Numbered from the stretch's first letter, positions 38,727 through 48,013 are shown. The stretch: 64,000 nt of DNA from Sanguibacter sp. HDW7 (GCF_011300875.1 NZ_CP049862.1:1426001-1490000); one strand, 5' to 3'. A program made the numbers and translations. Notes: generated by a model from the letters alone, not told the origin.

Positions 38727-39919
38727 TGACCTCGATGAGACTCACCTTCCGCCGGGGAGAGATCCCCGAGCCCACCACCGGCATCCTTGGCCCCGTCCGT
38801 GTCGACGCACGGACGAAGGACCTCACCAAGCGCCTCCGCCCCGGCGACGTCGCTGTCATCGACCACCTCGACATCGACCGCGTCGCCGCCGAGGCGCTCG
38901 TCGCCGCGCGCCCCGCCGCGGTGCTCAACGCTGCGCGCTCCATCTCGGGGCGCTACCCGAACCTGGGGCCGGAGATCCTCCTCGCCGCGGGCATCCCGCT
39001 CGTCGACGACCTCGGCCCGGACATCATGACGATGCCCGAAGGCCGCAAGGTCCGGCTCGACGGCGCGTCGGTGTTCCTCGGCGACGCCTTCGTGGCAGAG
39101 GGAGTTCTCCAGGACGAAGAGATCGTCACGACCGCACTCGCCGAGGCGCGCGAGGGCCTCTCCGCACAGCTCGAGTCGTTCGCCGCGAACACGATGGACT
39201 ACCTGCGCCGCGAGCGGGAGCTCCTGCTCGACGGCGTCGGTGTGCCGGACATCAGCACGACGATCGAGGGCCGCCAGGTGCTCATCGTCGTCCGCGGCTA
39301 CCACTACCGCGAGGACCTCGCGACGCTGCGCCCCTACGTGCGCGAGTACCGGCCCATCCTCATCGGGGTCGACGGCGGAGCCGACGCGATCCTCGACGAG
39401 GGATGGAAGCCCGACCTCATCGTCGGTGACATGGACTCCGTCTCCGACAAGGCGCTCACGTCTGGTGCCGAGATCGTCGTCCACGCCTACCGGGACGGTA
39501 AAGCGCCGGGCCTCGAGCGTGTCGAGCGCCTCGGTGTCCACCATGTCGTGTTCCCCGCGACGGGCACGAGCGAGGACGTCGCGATGCTCCTCGCCGACGA
39601 CAAGGGCGCCGAGGTCATCGTCGCGGTCGGCACGCACGTCACCCTCGTGGAGTTCCTCGACAAGGGGCGCTCGGGCATGGCCTCGACGTTCCTCACCCGG
39701 CTGCGCGTCGGCGGCAAGCTCGTCGACGCGAAGGGCGTCTCGCGCCTCTACCGCCAGCGGATCTCGAACCTCCAGCTGACGATGCTCGTCGTCGCCGGTC
39801 TCGTCGCCCTCGTCGTCGCGCTGCTCTCGACGGCCGCCGGCCAGACGATCTTCGGGCTCGCAGGCGCCCAGGTCGACGACGTCTGGAGCTGGTTCGTCGG
39901 GCTCTTCTCCGGGCCGTGA
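38726..39919 (+). CDS. steA: SteA-like septation/cell-envelope protein
   Basis: A 397-residue membrane protein. The N-terminal two thirds resemble the thiamin-pyrophosphokinase-like fold of SteA (Rv1697 type): PTTGILGPVRVDARTKDLTK, ILIGVDGGADAILDEGW and VGDMDSVSDKAL. One transmembrane helix lies near the end (LQLTMLVVAGLVALVVALLS, about residues 349-368), followed by a short extracytoplasmic tail. In corynebacteria SteA with SteB activates the cell-separation hydrolase RipA. Start choice is uncertain: ATGs at 38723, 38726 and 38735 are all possible, and I used 38726, which shares a base with the recN stop. Confidence 0.85.
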   Translation: MTSMRLTFRRGEIPEPTTGILGPVRVDARTKDLTKRLRPGDVAVIDHLDIDRVAAEALVAARPAAVLNAARSISGRYPNLGPEILLAAGIPLVDDLGPDIMTMPEGRKVRLDGASVFLGDAFVAEGVLQDEEIVTTALAEAREGLSAQLESFAANTMDYLRRERELLLDGVGVPDISTTIEGRQVLIVVRGYHYREDLATLRPYVREYRPILIGVDGGADAILDEGWKPDLIVGDMDSVSDKALTSGAEIVVHAYRDGKAPGLERVERLGVHHVVFPATGTSEDVAMLLADDKGAEVIVAVGTHVTLVEFLDKGRSGMASTFLTRLRVGGKLVDAKGVSRLYRQRISNLQLTMLVVAGLVALVVALLSTAAGQTIFGLAGAQVDDVWSWFVGLFSGP

Positions 39920-39971
39920 GCCCCCGCAACTCCGTGACGCCCAGCCCCCTGACCCGAGGACCTCTCCAGCC

Positions 39972-41057
39972 GTGATCGACTTCCGCTACCACCTCGTCTC
40001 GCTCATCTCCGTCTTCCTCGCGCTCGCCGTCGGCATCGTCCTCGGCGCGGGCCCCCTCAAGGAGGCGATCGGCGACCAGCTCACGGGCCAGGTCGAGACG
40101 CTGCGCGCCGACAAGGAGAAGCTCCGCGAGAAGCTCCAGGAGACCGAGGGGAACGTGCAGACGCGTGACGCGTTCCTCGCGGCGACCGCGTCGCAGCTCA
40201 CGGCGGGCACGATCGCGGGCCGCCGTGTCTCGTTCGTCGAGCTCGCCGACACGGACGACGCCGTCGTCGACGCGCTGACGACGTACCTCGTCGCGGCCGG
40301 CGCCGAGGTCTCGGGCAGCGTGCGGGTCTCCGACCAGTGGACGAGCGAGGGGCAGGCGCGCTACCGCCAGGCGCTCGTCCCGTCGCTCTCCGACTACCTG
40401 CCGGAGACTGCGGGCGGCGGGTCCCACGACGCGGACCTCGCGCGGGCGCTCGTGCTCTCGCTCGTCCAGCTCGCGCACGAGGGTGACGCGTTCTCTGCCG
40501 ACGCCCTCCAGCTGCAGCGGCTGCTCTCCGCCGGCGACTTCGTCACGTACTCCGAGGACCTCGCGCCCGCCGACATGATCGTCATCCTCGCCCCCGGTGC
40601 GCCGGAGGCCGACGTGACGCCGTCGTCACCGAGCACGCAGGACGCGACGACGCTCCTCATCCAGGCGGAGCTGCCGCGCGCCGCGGTCGAGCTTGCCGAA
40701 GGGGCTGTCGTCGCGGGCGATCGCACGTCGCCGCTGCTCAAGGCGATCATCGGCGGCGACGACGCGAGCTCCGTGTCGACCGTCGACGACGTCGGCGAGC
40801 TCACCGGTCAGATCTCGGTGCCTCTCGCCCTCGCGGCGCGCGCCGCCGGCACCGTCGGCCACTTCGGCACGACTGAGGGCTCGACCGCGGTCGTCCCGAC
40901 CGTCGTGCGGCTCGCCGAGGTCGACCGCACGGCACGCCGTGCGGCCGCACCCGAGGTGCCCACGACCGACGAGCCGACCGACGGTGCGACGGACGGTGCG
41001 ACGGATGGCGCGACGGACGGCGCGACCGACGGCGCGACCGACGGGGCCGAGGGATGA
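39972..41057 (+). CDS. mctB: MctB/SteB family membrane protein
   Basis: A 361-residue protein starting MIDFRYHLVSLISVFLALAVG, a membrane helix (about residues 8-27) and then a coiled coil (GQVETLRADKEKLREKLQET, about 38-57). The rest is a globular extracytoplasmic domain, ending in a Thr-Asp-Gly-Ala repeat tail. M. tuberculosis Rv1698 (MctB) is linked to copper tolerance, and the corynebacterial homologue SteB partners with SteA, so a division role is the more likely shared function. Adjacency to steA supports this. GTG 39972 follows a short AGGACC-type SD. Confidence 0.85.
   Translation: MIDFRYHLVSLISVFLALAVGIVLGAGPLKEAIGDQLTGQVETLRADKEKLREKLQETEGNVQTRDAFLAATASQLTAGTIAGRRVSFVELADTDDAVVDALTTYLVAAGAEVSGSVRVSDQWTSEGQARYRQALVPSLSDYLPETAGGGSHDADLARALVLSLVQLAHEGDAFSADALQLQRLLSAGDFVTYSEDLAPADMIVILAPGAPEADVTPSSPSTQDATTLLIQAELPRAAVELAEGAVVAGDRTSPLLKAIIGGDDASSVSTVDDVGELTGQISVPLALAARAAGTVGHFGTTEGSTAVVPTVVRLAEVDRTARRAAAPEVPTTDEPTDGATDGATDGATDGATDGATDGAEG
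40977..41048 (+). repeat. Six 12-bp tandem repeats encoding Thr-Asp-Gly-Ala
   Basis: Six copies of a 12-base unit (ACCGACGGTGCG and one- or two-base variants) encode (TDGA)6 at the C-terminus of the MctB-like protein, just before its stop. Copy number is likely variable between strains. The repeat would give a flexible acidic tail outside the membrane. Confidence 0.9.
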
Positions 41058-41911
41058 GCCTGCGCCGCGCGCTCGGCACCGTTCTCGGAGCCGTCACCGG
41101 TGCCGTGAGCACGCGCGTGTCGCGCTCCGTGCTCGACGGTGCGACCGCCGACCTCGACCCCGCGACGTGGGCACGCACGAACTACGCGGGCCGCAAGGTC
41201 GACCTCAAGGCTGGCCCCGCGCTCGCCGCAGGACTCGCCGACGCCGCGCTCGCCGCTGGCCTCCTCGCCGGTGCGCCGCGCACCGGCGTCGCGCACGCCG
41301 TCGCGACCCTCGGCGCGGGTGCCGTGGGCCTCAACGACGACCTCCGCGAGGCCCCCGAGGACCGCCGCAAGGGACTGCGCGGCCATCTCGGCGCGCTCCG
41401 TGAGGGGCGCGTGACGACCGGGGCCGTGAAGATCGCCGGGATCGGCGCGTCCGCGCTCGTCGCCGCGCTCGTCGTCGACGGTGATCGCGGACAGCGGGGC
41501 GGCGCACGCCGGTGCGTCGACGTCCTTGTCGACACCGCGCTCGTCGCGGGCTCCGCGAATCTCGTCAACCTGCTCGACCTCCGTCCCGGACGCGCGCTCA
41601 AGGCGGGAGCCGCGACGTCGCTCGCACTGTCGCTCGGTGGCCAGGGGCTCGCGGCGGCGCCCGCGCTCGGCCCGATCGCGACCGCGGTGACGGCTGACCT
41701 CGAGGAGGACGACATGCTCGGGGACTGCGGCGCCAACGCGCTCGGCGCCCACCTCGGCGTCGCCGCGACAGGCCTGCCGCTGCCCGTGCGAGCCGCGATG
41801 CTCGCGGGCGTCGTCGGCCTCACGCTCGCCTCCGAGCGCGTGAGCTTCTCCGCCGTCATCGAACGCACGCCCGTGCTCGCCGCGGTCGACGCCTGGGGCC
41901 GACGGCGGTGA
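41054..41911 (+). CDS. MraY/WecA-like membrane glycosyl-phosphate transferase homologue (short)
   Basis: A 285-residue hydrophobic protein with several membrane segments. Two motifs of the polyprenyl-phosphate N-acetylhexosamine-1-phosphate transferase family are clear: NLVNLLDLRPGRALKAG (residues about 177-193) and the later DDMLGDCGANALGAHLG. The N-terminal half is less like MraY, with only GLNDDLREAPEDRRKGLRGHLGAL resembling the DDxxD/K loop. It is shorter than true MraY or WecA (320-360 residues), so activity is uncertain. It overlaps both mctB and murJ by 4 bases, which suggests a role in envelope lipid-linked sugar metabolism. Confidence 0.72.
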   Translation: MSLRRALGTVLGAVTGAVSTRVSRSVLDGATADLDPATWARTNYAGRKVDLKAGPALAAGLADAALAAGLLAGAPRTGVAHAVATLGAGAVGLNDDLREAPEDRRKGLRGHLGALREGRVTTGAVKIAGIGASALVAALVVDGDRGQRGGARRCVDVLVDTALVAGSANLVNLLDLRPGRALKAGAATSLALSLGGQGLAAAPALGPIATAVTADLEEDDMLGDCGANALGAHLGVAATGLPLPVRAAMLAGVVGLTLASERVSFSAVIERTPVLAAVDAWGRRR

Positions 41912-43545
41912 CAGCCGAGTCGCGCCGACGGCTCGCCGGGAGCCTCGTCGGTGCGGCGGCGCTCATCACGGCAGTCACGGTCCTCTCCCGCGTCCTCGGC
42001 TTCGTCCGGTGGGTCGCGCAGGCAGGAACCGTCGGCTACGACGCGGTCGGCACGGCCTATGCGTCCGCCAACACCGTACCCAACGTCCTTTTCGAGATCG
42101 TCGCGGGTGGTGCCCTTGCGGGCGCGCTCGTCCCGCTGCTCGCGGTTCCGCTCGCGCGCGGCCTGCGCACCGAAACCGACCGGACCGCGTCGGCCGCGCT
42201 CACGTGGGCACTTGCCGCGCTCGCGCCGGTCGCGCTGCTCGTCCTGGTGCTCGCGGACCCCGTCGCGCGTGTCCTCGCGCCCGACGACGCGGCTACCGTC
42301 GAGCTCACGGCGACGTTCCTGCGGATCTTCGCCCTGCAGGTGCCGCTGTACGGCGTCGGCGTCGTGCTCTCGGGCGTCCTCCAGGCGCAGAAGCGGTTCT
42401 TCTGGCCCGCATTCGCGCCCGTCCTCTCGACGCTCGTGGTGCTCGGCGCGTACGGGCTGTTCGCTCTCACCGCCGAAGGCCACCAGGGCGACCCGTCGGC
42501 GCTTCCGGACGCCGCCGTCGCGTGGCTCGCCTGGGGGACGACCGCCGGTGTCGCAGCGATGAGCTTCCCGCTGCTCGTGCCGGTGCTGCGCTCGGGGGTC
42601 CGCCTGCGGCCGACGTTCTCGTTCCCGGAGGGCGTCGCCGCACGAGCACGCAGGCTCGCGGGCGCGGGGGTCACGGCGCTGCTCGCTCAGCAGCTCGCGG
42701 TCGTCGTCACGCTGAGGCTCGCCGGCACGTACGGCGGCACGGGCACGTGGCCCGTCTTCCAGTACACGCAGGCCGTCTACCTGCTGCCCTACGCGGTGCT
42801 TGCGGTGCCGCTCGCGACGAGCGTCTTCCCGCGACTCGCTGAACGTGCAGGGGACCGCGACAGCCATGGGTTCTCGGTGCTCGCCGCGCGCACGACGCGC
42901 GCCGTCGCGACGCTCGCGGGACTCGGCGCCGTCGCCCTCGTCGCCGCGGCGCCCGCGGTCGCCGTCGCGTTCGGCCGCGTGGGCCACGGCCAGGATGCCG
43001 TCGTCGCCGCCATGGGGCCTGCTCTCACGGCCATGGCGCCCGGCCTCGTCGGATTCTCCGTGCTCTACCACGCGACACGTGCGCTCTACGCGCTCGAGCG
43101 CTCGCGCTCGGCGATGCTGGCCGGCTCGCTCGCGTGGGGTGTCACGGCAGTCGTGTCCTTCGTCCTCGTCGTCACGACGACCGACGGCGCGGCCGACGCC
43201 CCCGGAACGCTGCTCGCGCTCGGGGCCGGCAACGCCGTGGGCATGACCGCGGGCGGCCTCGTCGCGCTCGTCGCGCTGCGGCGCGACCTCGGCGCCGAGG
43301 TGCTCTCGGGCGTCCTGCGCACGGTCGGAGCCATCGCCGTCGGCGGGGCCGTCGCGTCGTGGGTCGGCCGAGCCGTCACTGACGCGGTCGTCGGTGCGGA
43401 CGCGTCGCTCACCGCAGCGATCAGCGGGGGCGCGGCGGGTGGCCTCGTCGCGGTCGTCGTCCTCGCGCTCGTCCTGGCCGTCGCCGACCTGCGCACGCTG
43501 CGCGCCGTGCTCGCACGGCTCAGCCGTGGCAGGGTGGCGTCATGA
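41908..43545 (+). CDS. murJ: Lipid II flippase MurJ
   Basis: A 545-residue MATE/MOP-superfamily integral membrane protein with 14 or so hydrophobic helices. Family features are LSRVLGFVRWVAQAGTVG (N-terminal helix with Arg), the A-x-x-x-P region ANTVPNVLFEIVAGGALAGALVPL, and YHATRALYALERSRSAMLAG in the cytoplasmic loop. It flips lipid II for peptidoglycan synthesis. There is no pseudokinase C-terminal extension as in mycobacterial MviN. The GTG start overlaps the preceding gene, and its stop overlaps the GT4 gene. Confidence 0.92.
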   Translation: MTAESRRRLAGSLVGAAALITAVTVLSRVLGFVRWVAQAGTVGYDAVGTAYASANTVPNVLFEIVAGGALAGALVPLLAVPLARGLRTETDRTASAALTWALAALAPVALLVLVLADPVARVLAPDDAATVELTATFLRIFALQVPLYGVGVVLSGVLQAQKRFFWPAFAPVLSTLVVLGAYGLFALTAEGHQGDPSALPDAAVAWLAWGTTAGVAAMSFPLLVPVLRSGVRLRPTFSFPEGVAARARRLAGAGVTALLAQQLAVVVTLRLAGTYGGTGTWPVFQYTQAVYLLPYAVLAVPLATSVFPRLAERAGDRDSHGFSVLAARTTRAVATLAGLGAVALVAAAPAVAVAFGRVGHGQDAVVAAMGPALTAMAPGLVGFSVLYHATRALYALERSRSAMLAGSLAWGVTAVVSFVLVVTTTDGAADAPGTLLALGAGNAVGMTAGGLVALVALRRDLGAEVLSGVLRTVGAIAVGGAVASWVGRAVTDAVVGADASLTAAISGGAAGGLVAVVVLALVLAVADLRTLRAVLARLSRGRVAS

Positions 43546-44660
43546 CCTCGGCGGGCGACCTCGACGTGCGTGGCACTCGCGTGCTGCTCGTGCTCGGCAC
43601 GAGTGCGGGCGGCGTCGTGCGGCACGTCGCGCAGATCGGAGAGGAGCTCGCGTCCGCGGGCGCGCTCGTCCGGGTCGCGGGCCCCGCGTCGGTCTCGGGC
43701 TCGCTCGGTGACCTGCCGTGGACGGAGGTGCCGATCGCTGCGCGGCCCGGGCCCGGAGACCTTCCGGCGATAGTCCGGCTGCGCGGAGTTCTCGGCGGCG
43801 CTGACGTCGTCCACGCGCACGGGCTGCGCGCGGGCGCGTTCGCGGTGATCGCCGCGCGGACCCGTCGGCGGCGACCGCGCGTCGTCGTGACGCTCCACAA
43901 CCTTCCCGTCGGTGGCAGGGCCGTCCGCGGGATCTCGGAGGTGCTCGAGCGTGTCGTCGCGCGTGGCGCCGACGCGGTCCTCGGCGTCTCGGGCGACCTC
44001 GTCGAGCGTTCCCGGGCGCGAGGTGCGCGCAGCGCCGCGCGGGCGCTCGTCCCGGCGCCGACGACGCGCGTCGTCGCGGCGGACCGCGCGGGCGTGCGGA
44101 CGGCGCTCGGGCTCGCGCCCGAGGCTGCGCTCGTCCTCACGGTGGCCCGTCTCGCCCCGCAGAAGGGCCTCGGGACTCTTCTCGAGGCCGCGGGCGTGCT
44201 CGCAGGGCTCGCCGAGGGTCGGGACGTCACGTGGTGCGTCGCAGGCGGCGGCCCGCTGCTCGACGGGCTGCGCGCCGACGCTGCGCGCCTCGACGCTCCG
44301 GTGAGGTTCCTCGGCCCGCGGGACGACGTCCCCTCGCTGCTCACGGCCGCCGACGTCGTCGTCTCGACCGCCGTGTGGGAGGGGCAGCCGATCGCCGTGC
44401 AGGAGGCGCTGCGTGCGGGCTGCGCGCTCGTCGTCACCGATGCCGGGGGGACCCGCGAGGTCGTCGGCGACGCCGCCGTCCTCGTCCCCGTCGATGACCC
44501 CACCGCGATCGCGACCGAGGTCGCCGCGGTGCTCAGCGACCCGCTCCGGGCCGCTGACCTGCGACGGGACGCGCTTGCGCGCGCCGCGTCGCTTCCGACG
44601 CCGGCCGCCGTGCTCGGTCAGCTCAGCCAGGTCTACGCGGGTCATCACCTCCGCGTGTGA
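43542..44660 (+). CDS. GT4-family glycosyltransferase
   Basis: A 372-residue GT-B glycosyltransferase. The N-terminal fold has LLVLGTSAGGVVRHVAQIGEEL and DVVHAHGLRAGAFAV. The C-terminal domain has LTVARLAPQKGLGTLLEAAG and the nucleotide-sugar signature VWEGQPIAVQEALRAGCALVVTDAGGTREVV with the E-x7-E motif. It lacks a signal or membrane anchor and is probably cytosolic or peripheral. Donor and acceptor are not readable. Its overlap with murJ (4 bases) suggests envelope glycan synthesis. Confidence 0.85.
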   Translation: MTSAGDLDVRGTRVLLVLGTSAGGVVRHVAQIGEELASAGALVRVAGPASVSGSLGDLPWTEVPIAARPGPGDLPAIVRLRGVLGGADVVHAHGLRAGAFAVIAARTRRRRPRVVVTLHNLPVGGRAVRGISEVLERVVARGADAVLGVSGDLVERSRARGARSAARALVPAPTTRVVAADRAGVRTALGLAPEAALVLTVARLAPQKGLGTLLEAAGVLAGLAEGRDVTWCVAGGGPLLDGLRADAARLDAPVRFLGPRDDVPSLLTAADVVVSTAVWEGQPIAVQEALRAGCALVVTDAGGTREVVGDAAVLVPVDDPTAIATEVAAVLSDPLRAADLRRDALARAASLPTPAAVLGQLSQVYAGHHLRV

Positions 44661-44705
44661 CATCGTTCGCACCGCGCGCCGTCCCCGGATGCGCCAGGTA
44701 GTTGT

Positions 44706-44719
44706 TAGAGTGGAGTTCC
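44706..44719 (+). promoter_or_regulatory. pyrG -10 element, probable leaderless start
   Basis: TAGAGT at 44706-44711 is identical to the -10 proposed for the rRNA promoter and ends 8 bases before the pyrG GTG. No Shine-Dalgarno sequence is present in the gap. The expected transcription start falls at the GTG itself. No -35 matching TTGACA is obvious. Confidence 0.5.
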
Positions 44720-46381
44720 GTGGCAGAGCATGCGAACCGACTCTCCGGGCGGTCGGAATCTACGACCCGGCACATCTTCGTCACGGGAGGCGTCGCCTCC
44801 TCACTCGGCAAGGGGCTGACCGCCTCGAGCCTCGGTCGCCTGCTCCGTGCACGCGGTCTCCGGGTCACGATGCAGAAGCTCGACCCGTACCTCAACGTCG
44901 ACCCGGGAACGATGAACCCGTTCCAGCACGGTGAGGTCTTCGTCACCGAGGACGGTGCCGAGACCGATCTCGACATCGGTCACTACGAGCGGTTCCTCGA
45001 CGTCCCGCTCTCGGGCAAGGCGAACGTCACGACCGGCCAGGTCTACTCGAACGTCATCGCCAAGGAGCGCCGCGGCGAGTTCCTCGGCGACACCGTCCAG
45101 GTCATCCCGCACATCACCGACGAGATCAAGTCGCGCATGCGTGCGCAGGCGAGCGACGACGTCGACGTCATCATCACCGAGATCGGCGGCACCGTCGGCG
45201 ACATCGAGTCGCAGCCGTTCCTCGAGGCCGCACGCCAGGTGCGCCACGAGCTCGGCCGTGACCTCGTCTTCTTCCTCCACGTCTCGCTCGTGCCGTACAT
45301 CGGCCCGTCGGGGGAGCTCAAGACGAAGCCGACGCAGCACTCCGTCGCCGCGCTGCGCTCGATCGGCATCCAGCCCGACGCGCTCGTCCTGCGTGCCGAC
45401 CGCGAGCTGCCCGACTCGATCAAGCGCAAGATCGCTCTCATGTGCGACGTCGACAACGAGGCCGTCGTCACGGCCGCGGACGCGCCGAGCATCTACGCGA
45501 TCCCGCGCGTCCTGCACTCCGAGGGCCTCGACGCGTACGTCGTGCGCCGCCTCGGCGTGCCGTTCCACGACGTCGAGTGGGCCGAGTGGGACACGCTCCT
45601 CACGCGCGTCAACCAGCCGACCCACCAGGTCGAGGTCGCGCTCGTCGGCAAGTACATCGACCTGCCCGACGCGTACCTCTCCGTGACCGAGGCGCTCCGC
45701 GCCGGTGGCTTCGCCAACGACGCCAAGGTGACGATCCGCTGGGTCGCGTCCGACGAGTGCCAGACGCCGCAGGGTGCGCAGGAGGCGCTCGAGGGCGCCG
45801 ACGCGATCCTCGTCCCCGGCGGGTTCGGCGTGCGCGGCATCGAGGGCAAGATCGGCGCGCTGCGCTGGGCCCGTGAGAACAAGGTCCCGACGCTCGGCAT
45901 CTGCCTCGGCCTCCAGGCCATGGTCATGGAGTACGCGCGCAGCGTCCTCGGCCTCGAGGGCGCGTCGTCCTCGGAGTTCGACGTCGACACGCTGCACCCC
46001 GTCGTCGCGACGATGGAGGAGCAGCAGGCGTTCGTCGACGGCGCGGGCGACCTCGGCGGCACGATGCGCCTCGGCGCGTACGACGCGGTCCTCGCCGAGG
46101 GCTCGGTCGTCGCGGGTGTCTACGGCGCGACGGAGGTCTCCGAGCGTCACCGCCACCGCTACGAGGTCAACAACGCCTACCGCGAGCAGATCGCTGCGGC
46201 CGGCCTCGTCTTCTCGGGCACGTCGCCCGACGGCGGTCTCGTCGAGTTCGTCGAGCTCCCCGCCGACGTCCACCCGTACTACGTCTCGACGCAGGCTCAC
46301 CCCGAGTTCAAGTCGCGCCCGACGAAGGCGCACCCGCTGTTCTCGGGCCTCGTCGCTGCCGCGATCGCGGCGCAGGACTGA
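44720..46381 (+). CDS. pyrG: CTP synthase
   Basis: A 553-residue enzyme converting UTP to CTP with glutamine. The synthetase domain has the P-loop [20 protein letters not shown] (about residues 18-37) and [21 protein letters not shown]. The class I amidotransferase half has GICLGLQAM (catalytic Cys about residue 396) and the His/Glu pair in [13 protein letters not shown] 44720 was chosen because a -10 lies 8 bases upstream. The longer TTG reading would start before the presumed transcription start. The order pyrG-nudix is as in mycobacteria. Confidence 0.97.
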   Translation: MAEHANRLSGRSESTTRHIFVTGGVASSLGKGLTASSLGRLLRARGLRVTMQKLDPYLNVDPGTMNPFQHGEVFVTEDGAETDLDIGHYERFLDVPLSGKANVTTGQVYSNVIAKERRGEFLGDTVQVIPHITDEIKSRMRAQASDDVDVIITEIGGTVGDIESQPFLEAARQVRHELGRDLVFFLHVSLVPYIGPSGELKTKPTQHSVAALRSIGIQPDALVLRADRELPDSIKRKIALMCDVDNEAVVTAADAPSIYAIPRVLHSEGLDAYVVRRLGVPFHDVEWAEWDTLLTRVNQPTHQVEVALVGKYIDLPDAYLSVTEALRAGGFANDAKVTIRWVASDECQTPQGAQEALEGADAILVPGGFGVRGIEGKIGALRWARENKVPTLGICLGLQAMVMEYARSVLGLEGASSSEFDVDTLHPVVATMEEQQAFVDGAGDLGGTMRLGAYDAVLAEGSVVAGVYGATEVSERHRHRYEVNNAYREQIAAAGLVFSGTSPDGGLVEFVELPADVHPYYVSTQAHPEFKSRPTKAHPLFSGLVAAAIAAQD

Positions 46382-46382
46382 C

Positions 46383-47039
46383 GTGGACGACCCGCTGTTC
46401 GACCGGCTTGCTCCCCGTCCCACGACGGGGAGCAAGCCGGTGCACCGCGGATACGTGTGGGACGTCGTGGCCGACGATGTCGACCTGGGCGACGGCGTCG
46501 TCGTCACGCGCGAGGTCATCGACCACCCTGGGGCGGTCGCTGTCGTCGCGCTCGACGACGAGGGTCGCGTCCTGCTGCTCAAGCAGTACCGGCACCCGGT
46601 GCGCTCGGAGCTCTGGGAGCCGCCCGCGGGGCTGCTCGACGTCGCGGGCGAGGACGCATGTCTCGCCGCGCAGCGCGAGCTCCTCGAGGAGGCCGACCTG
46701 CGCGCCGCGCGCTGGGACGTGCTCGTCGACTACTACACGACCCCGGGCGGCTCGAACGAGGCGCTGCGGGTGTTCCTCGCGCGCGAGCTCTCGGTTGTGC
46801 CCGAGGCCGAGCGGCACGTCCGCGAGGACGAGGAGCGCGACATGGTGCCCGTGTGGCTGCCCGTCGAGGAAGCCGTCGACGGGGTGCTCGCGGGACGGCT
46901 GCACAACCCGTCGACGGTCGTCGGAGTGCTTGCGCTCCACGCGGCTCTCGCCGCGGACCTCGCGACGCTGAGGCCGTCCGACGCGCCGTGGCCGCAGCGG
47001 CGTCCCGGTCCGCCGCCGGGCACTCGCTCGATCGGCTGA
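46383..47039 (+). CDS. NUDIX hydrolase, ADP-ribose pyrophosphatase type
   Basis: A 218-residue Nudix protein. The Nudix box reads GLLDVAGEDACLAAQREL and then LEEADL (about residues 83-106), with the metal ligands in REL-EE and Ala in place of the usual final Gly. Upstream VLLLKQYRHPVRSELWEPPAG is the ADP-ribose pyrophosphatase substrate loop. It hydrolyses ADP-ribose to AMP and ribose-5-phosphate, like M. tuberculosis Rv1700. GTG 46383 is one base after the pyrG stop codon. An in-frame Pro-rich C-terminus is extra. Confidence 0.9.
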   Translation: MDDPLFDRLAPRPTTGSKPVHRGYVWDVVADDVDLGDGVVVTREVIDHPGAVAVVALDDEGRVLLLKQYRHPVRSELWEPPAGLLDVAGEDACLAAQRELLEEADLRAARWDVLVDYYTTPGGSNEALRVFLARELSVVPEAERHVREDEERDMVPVWLPVEEAVDGVLAGRLHNPSTVVGVLALHAALAADLATLRPSDAPWPQRRPGPPPGTRSIG

Positions 47040-47071
47040 CACCGTCCTCTGACAAGGCTGCTCTGACACCT

Positions 47072-47109
47072 CGACGAGCCCGGACCCGCATGCGGGTCCG
47101 GGCTCGTCG
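47072..47109 (+). terminator. 38-bp perfect palindrome, terminator of pyrG-nudix
   Basis: CGACGAGCCCGGACCCGCA directly abuts its reverse complement with no loop bases, a 19-bp arm each. It begins 32 bases after the nudix stop. As RNA it folds into a long hairpin with a 4-base GCAT turn. Confidence 0.75.
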
Positions 47110-47199
47110 TCCGTGCAGGGTTGCTTGCGCCTGCGCACCACCGGGAGGTGCGTGGGCGCAACCGTCCGGTCCGCGCTCGACGGTGCGGCCGGATGGTGG

Positions 47200-47230
47200 C
47201 GTCCAGGCACCCCGGCGGGGTGCCTGGACG
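47200..47230 (-). terminator. Terminator of the MerR-family gene
   Basis: A perfect 14-bp stem CGTCCAGGCACCCC / GGGGTGCCTGGACG with loop GGC, 15 bases past the end of the minus-strand regulator. Together with the palindrome at 47072-47109 it separates convergent transcripts. Confidence 0.75.
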
Positions 47231-47245
47231 CGATGAGCCGTTCGC

Positions 47246-48013
47246 TCAGTCCTCGTCGAAGGCCGCGTGCTCCGCGTACGCGAGCAGCACGTCGCGCACG
47301 TAGGCCGCGCCGTCGGTCCCGCCGTACGCGGCCGCGAAGCGCTCGTCCGCGACATACATCTCCGCGAGCCCCGTGAAGTACCCGCGGCTCACCCGCGGTG
47401 CGGCCGGGCGCAGCCACGCGTGGTGGCGGGCCGCGACCTCGGCTGCCTCGGCGTCGGCGGGGGACACCCCGCGCGTCGCGAGGTCGGCGAACGCGTCCGC
47501 GATCGCGCGCTGCTCGGCCTGGAAGCCGGCCCGGCCCTCGTCGCCGAGGTCACGCCACCAGCGGTCCGAGCTTTCCCACGCGTCACGGCCCCAGCGGGCC
47601 GTCACCTCCTCGGCATGGACCGTGTGGTCGAAGCCGTCGAACATCTCCTCGGGCACGAGGTGCCCTCCTTCCTGTCGTCCTGCGATCGTGTGCCGCACCG
47701 CCGCGATCCGTCGCTCGAGGCGGCCGCGCTCGGCGACGAGCTCGGCGAGGTGCCGCTCGAGCGCGGCAGCCTCGTCGGTGTGCCCGTCGAGCGCGTCGGC
47801 GATCGCCGCGAGGCCGAGGCCCAGGTCCCTCAGCAGCAGGATGCGCTGCAGGCGGACGAGGGCGTCGGCGTCGTAGAAGCGGTAGCCGTTCGCTCCGGTG
47901 CGTGACGGCGGCAGAAGGCCGATCGCGTCGTAGTGCCGCAAGGTGCGGCTCGTCGTGCCCGTGAGTCGTGTGAGCTCGTGGAGCGACCACTCGGTCGCAG
48001 ACGTCGTGCGCAT
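47246..48013 (-). CDS. MerR-family regulator with TipAS-like effector domain
   Basis: A 255-residue regulator. The N-terminal winged helix (residues 8-75: WSLHELTRLTGTTSRTLRHY, LLPPSRTGANGYRFYDADAL) is of MerR type. A coiled-coil linker with EAAALERHLAELVAERGRLERR follows. The C-terminal domain (about 125-255, MFDGFDHTVHAEEVTARWG..., AWLRPAAPRVSRGYFTGLAEMYV) matches the TipAS domain that binds thiopeptide and other ligands in Streptomyces TipAL. ATG 48013 follows AAGGAGG. It has no adjacent obvious target gene, so autoregulation through its own MerR-type promoter is likely. Confidence 0.85.
   Translation of the reverse strand: MRTTSATEWSLHELTRLTGTTSRTLRHYDAIGLLPPSRTGANGYRFYDADALVRLQRILLLRDLGLGLAAIADALDGHTDEAAALERHLAELVAERGRLERRIAAVRHTIAGRQEGGHLVPEEMFDGFDHTVHAEEVTARWGRDAWESSDRWWRDLGDEGRAGFQAEQRAIADAFADLATRGVSPADAEAAEVAARHHAWLRPAAPRVSRGYFTGLAEMYVADERFAAAYGGTDGAAYVRDVLLAYAEHAAFDED

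Noticed and set aside
44702-44719. Upstream TTG start for pyrG adding six residues
   Set aside because: It would begin before the probable -10 element and there is no SD. GTG 44720 fits the promoter layout and the family length.
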